From positions 1 to 61,981 of the forward strand of contig NZ_JOEV01000044.1 of NCBI RefSeq assembly GCF_000721105.1: a DNA stretch of 61,981 nucleotides, written 5' to 3'. Origin of the DNA: Streptomyces cellulosae (GTDB lineage: Bacteria; Actinomycetota; Actinomycetes; Streptomycetales; Streptomycetaceae). The notes below the pieces were generated by a model that worked only from the letters and a program-made list of their open reading frames with translations, had not been told where the DNA came from and did not search any database. Positions 8,613 through 17,500 of the stretch are shown here, one piece after another. Positions within the stretch are counted from its first letter, which is position 1. Each line of letters opens with the position of its first letter. Position numbers and translations under genes: made by a program.

Positions 8613-9545
8613 TCACGAGCGTGCGGCCATCGCCCCCGCCTTTTCCCGCTCCCCGACGAACCCGCCGATCCGCTCCCGCAGCGACCGGGCGTCCAGTCCG
8701 TGCGCGGCGACATGTTCCCCGACGTCCCCGTAGCGCCGCAGCTCACGCCGACCCACCCCGAGGGCCAGCACCCGATGGGGTACGTCGGCGAGCGCGTCGT
8801 TCGCGGCCGCGGTCGAGGTGCCCGCCAGATACGGCTCGACGAGCACGACATCGGTCCCGGCCGACTCCGTGGCCCGGCGCAGCGCGCCCGCATCGAAGGG
8901 GCGCACGGTCGTCGCGTACAGCACGGTCACGTCCAGGCCCGCCACGGCGTCGAGGACGTCGTCCAGCACGGGCCCCACGGCGACGACGACACCGGAACGT
9001 CCCTCGCGCACGGTACGGAAGCCGGCGCCGTCGACCGGGTGCGACCGACGGTTCGACCGCACCGAGAGCCGTACGTACACCTTGTCGTCGCCCGCGGCGA
9101 CCGCGTGCCGCAGGAGCGCCTCGGCCTCGTCCGGATGGCCCGGCACATGCACGGTCCAGCCGTCGAGGGTGTCGAGCAGGGCCACGTCGCCGGGAGCCAT
9201 GTGCGTGTACCCGCCCGCCGGCCAGTCGAGGGACGCGGCGGCGCTGACCAGCACCGCCCCCACGTCCTGGTGCCCGAGGTCCAGCTTGACCTGCTCGAAG
9301 GGCCGCTCCACCAGAAAGCTGGCGAACGTGTGCAGGACGGGCCGCAGCCCCGTCAGCGCCAGCCCCGCGCCCGCCCCGACGAGCAGCTGCTCGCGGATGC
9401 CGACGTTGACGACCCGGTCCGGATGCCGGCGCTGCGCCTCGGTGAATCCGTCCCGGCCGATCTCCGCGAGGACGACCGCGACCCGCGGATCCTCGTCGAG
9501 CAGCCGCGAGACGACCGGGGCGAAACGGTCACGCATGGTCTCCAT
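8613..9545 (-). CDS. Transketolase C-terminal subunit
   Basis: A 310-residue protein matching the pyrimidine-binding and C-terminal domains of transketolase (DXS/PDH-beta-like). The motif NVGIREQLLVGAGAGLAL (about 50-67) is the conserved segment with the catalytic Glu that activates thiamine diphosphate. The C-terminal domain runs from about 185. With the upstream gene it makes a split two-subunit transketolase, as known in archaea and many bacteria. The start at 9545 follows AAAGG, and an ATG at 9536 is an alternative. The substrate is unknown, and no other pentose genes adjoin it. Confidence 0.88.
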   Translation of the reverse strand: METMRDRFAPVVSRLLDEDPRVAVVLAEIGRDGFTEAQRRHPDRVVNVGIREQLLVGAGAGLALTGLRPVLHTFASFLVERPFEQVKLDLGHQDVGAVLVSAAASLDWPAGGYTHMAPGDVALLDTLDGWTVHVPGHPDEAEALLRHAVAAGDDKVYVRLSVRSNRRSHPVDGAGFRTVREGRSGVVVAVGPVLDDVLDAVAGLDVTVLYATTVRPFDAGALRRATESAGTDVVLVEPYLAGTSTAAANDALADVPHRVLALGVGRRELRRYGDVGEHVAAHGLDARSLRERIGGFVGEREKAGAMAARS

Positions 9546-9566
9546 GGAAGTCAGGGCCTTTCGGTG

Positions 9567-9680
9567 GGCGATGTCGGGACGATGAGCGATGACGGATGTC
9601 GGGACGATGAGCGATGACGGATGTCGGGACGATGAGCGATGACGGATGTCGGGACGATGAGCGATGACTGATGGCGGGAC
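9567..9680. repeat. 25-bp tandem array between transketolase subunits
   Basis: GATGAGCGAT starts at 9581, 9606, 9631 and 9656, giving an exact period of 25 bases, with decayed edges on both sides. The array fills most of the 164-base gap between the two transketolase genes. It therefore lies in the transcript if the genes are co-transcribed. Confidence 0.9.
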
Positions 9681-9709
9681 GGGAAGCGATACCCGGCCGA
9701 CGACGGACG

Positions 9710-10417
9710 TCACGCGGACTTCGGCTCCACCCGGGCCACCACGGCATGCGGGCGGCCCGGGTGGGCGGTGGTGAAGGCGGCGTACAGCGCCTCGTGGTCG
9801 CGTCCGTCGACCGTCACCGTGGACCAGCCGGCGGCCTCGAAACGGGCGGTGATGCCGCCCGGCCGGGCATGCGTCGCGGAGGAGTTGTCGATCACGACGG
9901 TGTGCAGCCGCTCCAGTCCGGCCGGCCCGGCGAACGCGATCGCCTCGTGGTTGCTGCCCTCGTCGAGCTCGGCGTCCCCGACCAGGACCCACACCCGGGG
10001 CTCGTGCAGCCCCTGCGCGCGCAGCCCGAGCGCCACACCCACGGCGATCGGAAGCCCGTGCCCCAGTGACCCGCTGCCGATCTCCACTCCCGGCACGAGC
10101 ACCCGGTCCGGATGATGGCCCAGCGGAGAGTCGTACGAGCCGAACCCGGGCAGCCACTGCGCCGGTACGAAGCCCTTGGCGGCCAGTACCGCGTAGTACG
10201 CCATCGGCCCGTGCCCCTTGGACAGCAGGAACCGGTCCCGGCCCGGGTCGGCCGGCCGTTCCGGCGTCACCCGGAGCACCCGGTCGTACAGGACCCACAG
10301 CGCGTCCAGCGTGGACGTCGCCGCCGGTCCGTGCTTCTCGTCGCCCGTCATCAGCCCCATCAGCCGGGGCAGTTCCGCGTACCCGTGGGTATGTCCTCGT
10401 TCCTCGGTGAGCGTCAT
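9710..10417 (-). CDS. Transketolase N-terminal subunit
   Basis: A 235-residue protein equal to the thiamine-diphosphate-binding N-terminal domain of transketolase. The cofactor motif is GDAELDEGSNHEAIAFA (GDG-type, metal and diphosphate binding, about 143-159), preceded by the typical SKGHGPMAYYAVLA and GSGSLGHGLPIAVG. It is shorter than full transketolases (about 660 residues) because the remaining domains are encoded by the next gene on this strand. Both subunits are needed for activity in known split enzymes. Confidence 0.9.
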   Translation of the reverse strand: MTLTEERGHTHGYAELPRLMGLMTGDEKHGPAATSTLDALWVLYDRVLRVTPERPADPGRDRFLLSKGHGPMAYYAVLAAKGFVPAQWLPGFGSYDSPLGHHPDRVLVPGVEIGSGSLGHGLPIAVGVALGLRAQGLHEPRVWVLVGDAELDEGSNHEAIAFAGPAGLERLHTVVIDNSSATHARPGGITARFEAAGWSTVTVDGRDHEALYAAFTTAHPGRPHAVVARVEPKSA

Positions 10418-10524
10418 ACGGACGATCCTGTGACCTCAACCAAACTTGAGGTCAAGTCGTGGACGTCCGCGCCCCCGACCGAGGGTGCGCGTAAACGAGT
10501 GCGCGACCACCGACCCGAGTGCGG

Positions 10525-10530
10525 TATTGT
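10525..10530 (+). promoter_or_regulatory. Likely -10 box of tRNA-Pro copy 1
   Basis: TATTGT lies 45 bases upstream of the tRNA inside GTGCGGTATTGTT. The second tRNA copy has GTGCGGTAAAGTT at a similar distance, which supports a shared promoter core. No clear -35 box is seen. Confidence 0.5.
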
Positions 10531-10574
10531 TTCCCTGCACGTCCGGCCAGGGGAAACCCCAGGTCAGACAGCAC

Positions 10575-10648
<74 letters not shown>

Positions 10649-10658
10649 CGGTGTTCAT

Positions 10659-10692
10659 CAGCGGGTCTGTCGGAAAAGCGGCAGGCCCGCTG
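10659..10692 (+). terminator. Hairpin after tRNA-Pro copy 1
   Basis: A 14-bp stem (CAGCGGGTCTGTCG with CGGCAGGCCCGCTG, two or three G-U pairs) closes a GAAAAG loop ten bases after the tRNA. There is no T-run, which is common for Streptomyces terminators. Confidence 0.7.
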
Positions 10693-10805
10693 GACGTGTT
10701 CGTGTGACACGTGATGGCAGTCCGGGCACGCTCGGCGACCGGTCCCAGGCCGCCCGGTCTGCTGAGGCCGATGCGTTCGGTCGTGGTTTCCGCGGACGGC
10801 GCGGG

Positions 10806-10973
10806 TCAGGCCTTGTCGATGACGGTGACGGCGTCGCGGTCGGCGCGGGGCGGCAGGTGGCCGTAGAGGTCGACGGTGGTGGACAGCATCGAGCGGCGCA
10901 GCGTCTCGGAGACCACGGCCGGCGGAGCCCGTGAGCTGATCATGATGGTGACGGCGGTGTGACGCACGCCGAT
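10806..10973 (-). pseudogene. C-terminal remnant of a tyrosine integrase
   Basis: An open segment of 55 residues matches the end of phage-type integrases. RHTAVTIM corresponds to the conserved LRHT(A) box with the catalytic Arg. PPAVVSETLRRS corresponds to the usual LGHS box, but the catalytic His position is changed. STTVDLYGHL contains the Tyr nucleophile. A stop lies directly upstream (10974-10976), so the catalytic core and N-terminus are gone. Its 3' end points at tRNA-Pro 158 bases away, the usual position of an integrase next to its attachment site. Confidence 0.75.
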
Positions 10974-11032
10974 TCAGGGCAGGCCGATCCCGGCGGAGCG
11001 GTTCGGTCAGTACGCCTCTGCGCCGAGGAGCC

Positions 11033-11221
11033 TCAGCCGTTCGCCAGCTCTCCGAGCAGCTTCCACGTGCGGCGTCGGTCCGCCTCGCCGCCCAGATCCG
11101 TCGCGGTGAACACCACCTCCGTGGCGCCGGCCTCGCGATAGCGCCGCACTTCGGCGGCGACTGTCTCCGGGGTTCGGCGCCCGGCACCGTCGCCGGCGGC
11201 GGTGTGGTGGCGGTCGGGAGC
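11033..11221 (-). pseudogene. C-terminal remnant of a luciferase-like monooxygenase
   Basis: The frame reads TPETVAAEVRRYREAGATEV, then VVFTATDLGGEADRR and LLGELANG before a stop. This is the typical end of LLM-class (often F420-dependent) oxidoreductases. A stop codon at 11222-11224 cuts it off upstream, so only about 60 residues remain. It shares strand and decay state with the integrase remnant beside it. Confidence 0.6.
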
Positions 11222-11261
11222 TCACCGGCCCAGCGAGGCGCCAAAGCCTTCGCGTGATCGG

Positions 11262-11771
11262 TCAGGGCAGGCCGAGGCGTTCAAGCAGCCTGGCCAGTGA
11301 CTCCTCAGGCCCTTGTCCCGCGGTGTCGAGGACGATGTGTTCGCGGTCCCACGGCTCATAGTCCTGGTCGATGACCTGCTGCCAGCCGGGCAGCGGCAGG
11401 TCCGGGATGTCGACGGAACGTGAGGTCACGCGGTGCCGGTGTTCGGCCGGCTCCGAGCAGACCAGTTCCACCTCCGTGGTCGGCATTCCGGCCCGGACAC
11501 CCGCGTCACGCCAGGCGTCGCGGGTGACGGCCAGCGGATTGACCGACTCCGCGATCACGGTCAGTCCCTGCCGCAGATGCTCCTCGGCCAGGGCGTATCC
11601 GACGACGTATCCAGCCGGTCCGATGGGATGCCGCGCCAGGCCGGAGCGGACGATGGCCTGCTCGATCGTGTCCACGCGCAGGTGGACCGCACCGAGCCGC
11701 GCGGCGAGGAGCCGGGCGAGCGTGGTCTTGCCGGTGGCGGGCAGACCGCCGAGGACGATGAGCACGGACAC
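11262..11771 (-). CDS. P-loop AAA-type ATP-binding kinase-like protein
   Basis: A 169-residue protein with Walker A GGLPATGKTT (about 8-17) and the lid/acceptor layout of small P-loop kinases of the AAA_33/zeta-toxin-like group. The acceptor or metal-binding Asp may be in HLRVDTIE (about 30-37). The substrate is unknown. Relatives include nucleotide and antibiotic kinases, but nothing here points to resistance. The GTG start at 11771 has GGCAGGA nearby. It stands alone between the integrase debris and the sulfur island. Confidence 0.75.
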   Translation of the reverse strand: MSVLIVLGGLPATGKTTLARLLAARLGAVHLRVDTIEQAIVRSGLARHPIGPAGYVVGYALAEEHLRQGLTVIAESVNPLAVTRDAWRDAGVRAGMPTTEVELVCSEPAEHRHRVTSRSVDIPDLPLPGWQQVIDQDYEPWDREHIVLDTAGQGPEESLARLLERLGLP

Positions 11772-11931
11772 ATCCTGCCGGAGCAGTGCGGCGCGACGGT
11801 TGACTGTTCATACGAGTGACATGCCACCCTGCGGCCGCACCAGGGCGGGCCCCGCATCCACGTTTCCGCCATGTGAGATGTGTCCGGAAATCGTTGACCC
11901 ATGGGCCGGGCATCTGCTCAACTCCACTTTC

Positions 11932-12009
11932 ATGACCCCGCGCGTGGATTTGACCCGGAGGCGCCACATCGATCTGGCGCACGTCTCCAGCGCGTTCTGT
12001 TGTCGTTGA
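11932..12009 (+). CDS. Short leader peptide upstream of the first sulfur operon
   Basis: A 25-residue peptide whose second half is RRRHIDLAHVSSAFCCR, ending in Cys-Cys-Arg-stop. It fits the actinobacterial putative-leader-peptide pattern R-x-H/Y-V/I-D-L-x-x-V-x-S-A-x-C seen before sulfur and amino-acid genes. It lies about 420 bases ahead of tauD/ssuCBA. By analogy with cysteine-responsive upstream frames in mycobacteria, ribosome stalling on the Cys codons could control the operon. No strong ribosome site precedes the ATG, and GTG at 11944 is an alternative start. A second leader of this type is at 19616. Confidence 0.7.
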   Translation: MTPRVDLTRRRHIDLAHVSSAFCCR

Positions 12010-12431
12010 TCCGGAAAGTGTGTCGCTGATCCGCGAAGCAGTCCTCGGCAACGGCGGGTGTGCGCCAATGGCGTACTTCCCAAAGGAGCGGTGCCAAGCC
12101 GCCGCCTCAGCCGTGTCCTTCCGAGGAACCGCGGTATCGACCGCCTGATCGCCTTGGGATGTGCCGTCAGCTGCAAGCCAGGGCGTCATGCCCCTCGCGG
12201 GCCTGGCGGTTCCTCCAGTGGGACACCCCCTACAGCGCACGCTGACCGGCGCTCGCACGACCTTCTCCGCACAGCCTGACCTTCGTCCGGCACTCCTCGC
12301 GTGGTCGTCGGGCCCTCACATCGCAACCGGACCGAGTACCGGCTTCGTGGCCGTTCAGCGCTGCCCACCACCCGTTGACTCCGACTCTCAGCACCCGGCA
12401 GGGCGCCCCATTCCTTGAAAAGGACCTCCCC

Positions 12432-13328
12432 ATGGCTCCGTCCATCCGCAAACTCACAGGCCGCATCGGCGCGGTGGCCGAGGGCGTCGACTTCACGGCG
12501 CCCCCCGATTCCTCGACGATCACGGCGCTCCGTGAAGCCCTCAACGAGCACAAGGCGATCGTGTTCCACCACGTGCAGCTCGACAACGCCGGTCAGGAGC
12601 GTGTGGCCAGGTGGTTCGGAGACCTGACCACCGCCCACCCGAACGTGCCGGCCACCGACGGTACGACGAACGTGCTCGCCGTCGACAGCGAGTCGTCCAA
12701 GGCGAACGCGTGGCACACGGACGTCACCTTCGTGGTCAATCCGCCGCAGCTCACCACGCTCCGATCCATCGTGATCCCGCCGTACGGCGGCGAGACGCTG
12801 ATCGCGAACGCGGCCGCGGCCTACCGCGACCTGCCCGAGCCGCTCCGCGCCCTCGCGGACTCGCTGCGCGTCGTGCACACCAACCAGCACGACTACGCGC
12901 GCCCTCCGGCCACGACGGCGCAGCGGACGGAGTACGACCGGGCCTTCGTCGCGACGCCGTACGAGACAGAGCACCCTCTCGTGCGGGTGCATCCGCTGAC
13001 GGGCGAACGCGGGCTGTTCATCGGTGGGTTCGCCAAGCGGATCGTCGGCCTGTCGAGCAGTGAGTCGGCCGATCTGCTGCGCACCCTCCAGTCGTACGTG
13101 ACCCGCCCGGAGAACATCCTGCGCTGGACCTGGGCCCCCGACCAGCTGCTGATCTTCGACAACAGGATCACCCAGCACTACGGGGTGGACAACTACGACG
13201 ACCACCCGCGCCGCCTCAATCGTGTGACCGTCGCGGGAGATGTGCCGGTCGGTGTCGACGGACGCCGCAGTGAGCCGCTCGTCGGTGACGCCTCGCACTA
13301 CAGCAAGGTGCTGGAGGTGGCGGCCTGA
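12432..13328 (+). CDS. TauD/TfdA family alpha-ketoglutarate dioxygenase
   Basis: A 298-residue Fe(II)/2-oxoglutarate dioxygenase of the TauD/TfdA family. Such enzymes hydroxylate sulfonates or alkyl sulfates to release sulfite or sulfate. The complete iron triad is visible: His95 and Asp97 in WHTDVTF and distal His249 in QHYGVDNY, with Arg260/Arg264 placed to bind 2-oxoglutarate. AAGGA precedes the ATG. The next gene (ssuC) starts in the stop codon, so it leads an operon tauD-ssuC-ssuB-ssuA-monooxygenase. The position implies an organosulfur substrate, exact compound unknown. Confidence 0.9.
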   Translation: MAPSIRKLTGRIGAVAEGVDFTAPPDSSTITALREALNEHKAIVFHHVQLDNAGQERVARWFGDLTTAHPNVPATDGTTNVLAVDSESSKANAWHTDVTFVVNPPQLTTLRSIVIPPYGGETLIANAAAAYRDLPEPLRALADSLRVVHTNQHDYARPPATTAQRTEYDRAFVATPYETEHPLVRVHPLTGERGLFIGGFAKRIVGLSSSESADLLRTLQSYVTRPENILRWTWAPDQLLIFDNRITQHYGVDNYDDHPRRLNRVTVAGDVPVGVDGRRSEPLVGDASHYSKVLEVAA

Positions 13329-14218
13329 TGACCGAGGTCAGCCTCGACAGACGGGCCGTCGGCTCGGCGGCTGCCGAGACGCCGAGTGCGCCGGGGCGCG
13401 AGGTCTTCCTGCCGCGCGACGCCCGCCGCCAGACCCTGCTCCGCGCACTGCGTGAGCGGTTGCGCTGGCCGCTGGGGATCTACACGACTCCGGTCGTGAT
13501 CCTCATCGCCTGGGAGGTCCTGGCCAGGGCCGGAGTTCTGAAGAAGACCTATGCTCCGGCACCGACCTCCATCGTCAAGTCCGCCATCGATCTGTGGCAA
13601 CAGGGTGTTCTCGGGCCCGACTTGGCCATCTCGCTGCAACGCGCCGGCATCGGTCTCGCGATCGGCCTGACAGTCGGCATCGTCACCGGTGTGGTCGGCG
13701 GGCTGTTGCGCAGCGGCGAGTACCTGTTCAACGGCGTCGTGCAGATCCTGAACACGATTCCGCTGCTGGCGGTGCTGCCGCTGATGATCGTGTGGTTCGG
13801 GATCGACGAGCTCACGAAGGTGCTGCTGATCTCGTTCGGCGCGGGCGTCCCGATGTATGTCAACCTGTTCGCCGCGATCCGGGGGGTCGACCAGCGGCTG
13901 ATCGAGATGACGCGGACGACGGGCGCGGGCACCTGGCGCCTGGTGACGCGGGTGCTGGTGCCCGGGGCCCTGCCGGGGTTCCTGGTCGGCCTCCGGTTCT
14001 CCCTCGCCTACAGCGTCCTGGGTCTCGTGGCCGCCGAGACGGTCAACGCCGACAAGGGTCTCGGTTTCCTCATCACGCAGGGGCAGACCTACCTGCAGAC
14101 CGGTCAGGTCTTCGTCGGCCTGGTGATCTACTCGCTCCTCGGTCTGCTCGCCGACCAGTTCGTCCGGTTTCTCGAGCGGGTGCTGCTGCGGTGGCGCCCC
14201 AGTTATGAGGCAGCATGA
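13328..14218 (+). CDS. ssuC: ABC permease, sulfonate type (SsuC-like)
   Basis: A 296-residue inner-membrane permease of the nitrate/sulfonate/taurine ABC importer family. About six membrane segments follow a 50-residue cytosolic N-terminus, and the cytoplasmic loop (about 200-225) that docks the ATPase reads TRTTGAGTWRLVTRVLVPGA. The ATG lies in the tauD stop (ATGA), with GGAGG upstream. It pairs with the ATPase and binding protein that follow. Confidence 0.9.
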   Translation: MTEVSLDRRAVGSAAAETPSAPGREVFLPRDARRQTLLRALRERLRWPLGIYTTPVVILIAWEVLARAGVLKKTYAPAPTSIVKSAIDLWQQGVLGPDLAISLQRAGIGLAIGLTVGIVTGVVGGLLRSGEYLFNGVVQILNTIPLLAVLPLMIVWFGIDELTKVLLISFGAGVPMYVNLFAAIRGVDQRLIEMTRTTGAGTWRLVTRVLVPGALPGFLVGLRFSLAYSVLGLVAAETVNADKGLGFLITQGQTYLQTGQVFVGLVIYSLLGLLADQFVRFLERVLLRWRPSYEAA

Positions 14219-14955
14219 GCATCACGGTCGCTCCGCACAGCACACGGCCCCTTCGGCAGGCCGGCGCCGTCGTCGAGAAGGTCGTCCGCCGGTTCGGGGA
14301 CCGGGTCGTCCTCGACCACCTGGACCTCACCATCGCCGACGAGGAGCTGGTGGTCCTGCTCGGCCCGTCCGGCTGCGGCAAGAGCACCCTCCTCAGGTTG
14401 CTCGCCGGTCTCGACCGGCCCGACGGAGGGCGGGTGGAGGTCCCGGCGAAGCGCGCGATCGTGTTCCAGGCCGACCGGCTGCTGCCGTGGCAGCGGGTGC
14501 TGCGCAACGTCACCCTCGGCCTGCACGGACCGGACGCCGACCAGCGGGCCCTCGACGTGCTGGCCGAGGTCGGACTCTCGGGCCGCGAGAAGGCGTGGCC
14601 CAAAGAGCTCTCCGGCGGCGAGGCCCAGCGTGTGTCGCTGGCGCGGGCGCTGGTCTCCGAGCCCGAACTCGTGCTGCTCGACGAGCCGTTCGCGGCGCTC
14701 GACGCGATCACCAGGCTGCGCATGCACGACCTCGTGCGGGCACTGCGCAGCAGGCACCACGCGGCCATGCTGCTGGTCACCCACGACGTCGACGAGGCGA
14801 TCGCGCTGGCCGACCGCGTCGTCGTCATGAGCGACGGACGCATCGGCACCTCCCACCTCGTCGAACTGTCGGCCCCGGACCGTGAGGCGAGCATCGCGCG
14901 AGAGGAACTGCGCTCCGCCCTCCTGGAGGACCTCGGTCTGGCCAACCAGCACTGA
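14215..14955 (+). CDS. ssuB: ABC ATPase, sulfonate type (SsuB-like)
   Basis: A 246-residue ATPase with Walker A GPSGCGKST (about 46-54), Q-loop in IVFQADRLLPW, signature LSGGEAQR (about 133-140), Walker B LVLLDEPFAALD and the switch His in VTHDVDEA. It energises the SsuC permease. The ATG overlaps the ssuC stop. The family cannot be told from NrtD/TauB by sequence alone, so the name rests on the neighbouring TauD and monooxygenase genes. Confidence 0.9.
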   Translation: MSITVAPHSTRPLRQAGAVVEKVVRRFGDRVVLDHLDLTIADEELVVLLGPSGCGKSTLLRLLAGLDRPDGGRVEVPAKRAIVFQADRLLPWQRVLRNVTLGLHGPDADQRALDVLAEVGLSGREKAWPKELSGGEAQRVSLARALVSEPELVLLDEPFAALDAITRLRMHDLVRALRSRHHAAMLLVTHDVDEAIALADRVVVMSDGRIGTSHLVELSAPDREASIAREELRSALLEDLGLANQH

Positions 14956-15038
14956 CTTCCCCTCACCGTCCACCGCTGACCTCCCCTCACCCCACCCGCT
15001 GACTTCCCCCCACCCCACCCACTGACTTCTCCCGCCCC
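14952..15038. repeat. 23-24 bp degenerate tandem repeat between ssuB and ssuA
   Basis: CTGAC[C/T]TCCCCTCACC-like units start at 14952, 14976, 14999 and 15022. The array fills the 107-base gap inside the operon. The non-template strand is C-rich with almost no G. Confidence 0.8.
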
Positions 15039-15062
15039 AGCACAGAAAGCACGTGAGAACCC

Positions 15063-16115
15063 ATGCCCAGAAGACCCTCCCGAATCGTCACCGCCGCCGG
15101 CCTGCTCGCCCTGGGGAGCACTCTCGGCGCCTGCGCATCGACGTCGGAGGCCGCCGCGCCCCTGAGCAGCCCCAGCGGATCGGGCACCGGCAGCCACCCG
15201 GAGTGGAAGAAGTACACCTTCACCATCGGTGACAACGGCGGTGACGGCAGCCAGGAGCTGGCGAAGATCACCGGCGTGTTCGACAACGCGCCCTACAAGG
15301 TGAAGTTCGCCCGCTTCACCTACGGCCCGCCGCTCGTGCAGGCGGCCGCGTCGGGCGACATCGACCTGGGCAGCGTCGGCGACGTACCGCCGATCACCGG
15401 CGCCGCGAAGGAGTACGGCTTCAAGGTCGTCGCCGTCAACCGTTCCCTCAAGCCCACCCAGGCCAACGAGAACATCGTCGTGCCGAAGGGCTCGACGCTC
15501 AAGACGCTCGCGGACCTCAAGGGCAAGAAGCTCGCTGTGCCGCAGGGCAGTTCGGCTCACGGTCTGGCGCTGAACGCGCTGAAGAGCGTGGGCCTGACCC
15601 CCAAGGACGTGAAGCTGGTCTTCCTCGACCCGGCGGCCGGCGCCACGGCGTTCAACACCGGCAAGGTGGACGCCTGGGCCATCTGGAACCCGCAGTCGGC
15701 GCTCGCGGTCAAGAACGGTGCGCGGATCCTGGCGAAGGGGCTCCCACCGATCGACCAGACGGGCAGTTACTACGTCGCGAGCGGGAGCTCGCTGAACGAC
15801 AAGACGAAGCGGGCGGCTCTCACCGATGTCCTGCGGCGGCTGGCCCACGAGTTCGCGTGGGCGATCAAGCACGAGGACAAGTACGCGGAGGCGGTCTCCA
15901 AGGAGGAGGGCATCCCCCTGGACGATGCCAAGGCGTCCCTGGAGACCTTCGAGACCCGGGTGACCCCGGTGGAGAAGTCGGACATCGCTGCGGAGCAGAA
16001 GCTCGCCGACGCCTTCCTGGAGGCGGGCCAGATCACCAAGAAGGTCGACGTCTCGTCGATCACCGACAACCTCCTCCCGGCCGGCTACGACAGCTCGAAG
16101 CTGTCGGTCGGCTGA
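15063..16115 (+). CDS. ssuA: Sulfonate ABC substrate-binding lipoprotein (SsuA-like)
   Basis: A 350-residue secreted lipoprotein with an Arg-rich signal peptide and lipobox LGAC (Cys24), so it should be anchored outside the membrane. The body is the NMT1/SsuA periplasmic-binding fold. Key segments are TYGPPLVQAAASGDIDLGSV, AVPQGSSAHGLALNALKSVG, and DAWAIWNPQSALA. It captures organosulfur ligands for SsuBC. It is separated from ssuB by a repeat-filled gap, unlike the overlapping genes before it. Confidence 0.9.
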   Translation: MPRRPSRIVTAAGLLALGSTLGACASTSEAAAPLSSPSGSGTGSHPEWKKYTFTIGDNGGDGSQELAKITGVFDNAPYKVKFARFTYGPPLVQAAASGDIDLGSVGDVPPITGAAKEYGFKVVAVNRSLKPTQANENIVVPKGSTLKTLADLKGKKLAVPQGSSAHGLALNALKSVGLTPKDVKLVFLDPAAGATAFNTGKVDAWAIWNPQSALAVKNGARILAKGLPPIDQTGSYYVASGSSLNDKTKRAALTDVLRRLAHEFAWAIKHEDKYAEAVSKEEGIPLDDAKASLETFETRVTPVEKSDIAAEQKLADAFLEAGQITKKVDVSSITDNLLPAGYDSSKLSVG

Positions 16116-16144
16116 GCCGGCGCACCACGAAAGGACGAGCAACC

Positions 16145-17500
16145 GTGAGCAATCAGCGAAGACGCCGGCTCCACCTCAACGCCTTCCTCATGGAGGCGGG
16201 CCACCACGAGGCATCGTGGCGGCTCCCGCACAGCAACCCCCGGGCGGATTTCGACCTGAGCCACTGGATCAGGCTGGCTCAGCTCGCCGAGAGCGCCAAG
16301 TTCGACTCGCTGTTCCTCGCGGACGGCCCGGCGCTCATCGGCACGGGCGAGTTCCGGCCGCCGGGCCAGCTCGAGCCGCTGACGCTGTTGACCGCCCTGT
16401 CGCAGGCGACCAGCAGGATAGGACTCATCGCGACCGTGTCGTCGACGTACAACGAGCCGTACAACCTCGCCCGTCGGCTCGCCTCGGTCGACCATGTCAG
16501 CGGCGGCCGCGCCGGCTGGAACATCGTCACCTCGGCCGGAGCCGACGAGGCGGCCAACTTCGGCCTCGTCAACCGCCCCGGCCACGCCGAGCGGTACGCC
16601 CGGGCCGACGAGTTCCTGCACATCGCCAAGGCACTGTGGGACAGCTGGGAGTCCGAGGCCGTCGTCGCCGACAAGACCGCGGGGCGCTACGCCGACCCCG
16701 CCCGGCTCCACAGGCTCGACCACCGGGGCAGGCACTTCTCGGTGGCCGGCCCACTCAACGTCGAGCGCCCGCCGCAGGGTTACCCCCTGCTCGTGCAGGC
16801 CGGTTCCTCCGAGGACGGCAAGGACTTCGCGGCACGCCACGCCGAGGCGATCTTCACCGCCCATCAGACGTACGAGCGCGCGGCGGGCTTCTACGCCGAC
16901 ATCAAGGCCAGGACCAGGGCCGTGGGGCGTGACCCGGACGGCGTGATCGTGCTGCCGGGCATCGTCCCGTACCTCGGGTCGACCGAGGCGGAGGCCCGGG
17001 CGCTGGCAAAGGAGTTCGACGACCTGCGCGTACCGGAGTACGGACTGCGTCAGCTGGCCGCGGTCTTCGAGACCGAGCCGTCGGTGTTCGAACTCGACGA
17101 GCCCCTGCCGGACTTCATCCTCGCGCGACCGAAGCTGGAGGGCACGCAGAGCCGCTCCGACCTGATCATCGAGCTCGCCGTACGCGAGAAGCTGACGGTT
17201 CGACAGGTCATCTCCCGGCTTGGGGGCGGCCGGGGCCACTTCGAGTTCATCGGTACGCCCGAACAGGTGGCGGACACGATCATCGCCTGGTTCGAGGGCG
17301 GTGCCGCGGACGGGTTCAACATCATGGCGCCGGCCCTGCCGTCCGGCCTGGAGAGCTTCATCGAGCACGTCCTGCCGATCCTGCGCGGCAAGGGCCTGTT
17401 CCGTGAGGAGTACGAGGGCACGACCCTGCGCGAGCATTACGGGCTTCCGGTGCCGGCCAACCAGTTCCACCCGGACGAGACCCATGTGTCCGGTGGCTGA
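16145..17500 (+). CDS. NtaA/DmoA-family flavin monooxygenase
   Basis: A 451-residue class C flavin-dependent monooxygenase of the NtaA/SnaA/DszA/DmoA group. These enzymes use reduced FMN to oxidise compounds such as nitrilotriacetate, dibenzothiophene sulfone or dimethyl sulfide. Family marks are HLNAFLMEAGHHEASWR at the N-terminus, LIATVSSTYNEPYNLAR, and SGGRAGWNIVTS. The GTG start follows AAAGGACGAG. No dedicated flavin reductase is in the operon, so reduced flavin must come from elsewhere. The operon implies a C-S bond cleaving role. Confidence 0.88.
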   Translation: MSNQRRRRLHLNAFLMEAGHHEASWRLPHSNPRADFDLSHWIRLAQLAESAKFDSLFLADGPALIGTGEFRPPGQLEPLTLLTALSQATSRIGLIATVSSTYNEPYNLARRLASVDHVSGGRAGWNIVTSAGADEAANFGLVNRPGHAERYARADEFLHIAKALWDSWESEAVVADKTAGRYADPARLHRLDHRGRHFSVAGPLNVERPPQGYPLLVQAGSSEDGKDFAARHAEAIFTAHQTYERAAGFYADIKARTRAVGRDPDGVIVLPGIVPYLGSTEAEARALAKEFDDLRVPEYGLRQLAAVFETEPSVFELDEPLPDFILARPKLEGTQSRSDLIIELAVREKLTVRQVISRLGGGRGHFEFIGTPEQVADTIIAWFEGGAADGFNIMAPALPSGLESFIEHVLPILRGKGLFREEYEGTTLREHYGLPVPANQFHPDETHVSGG

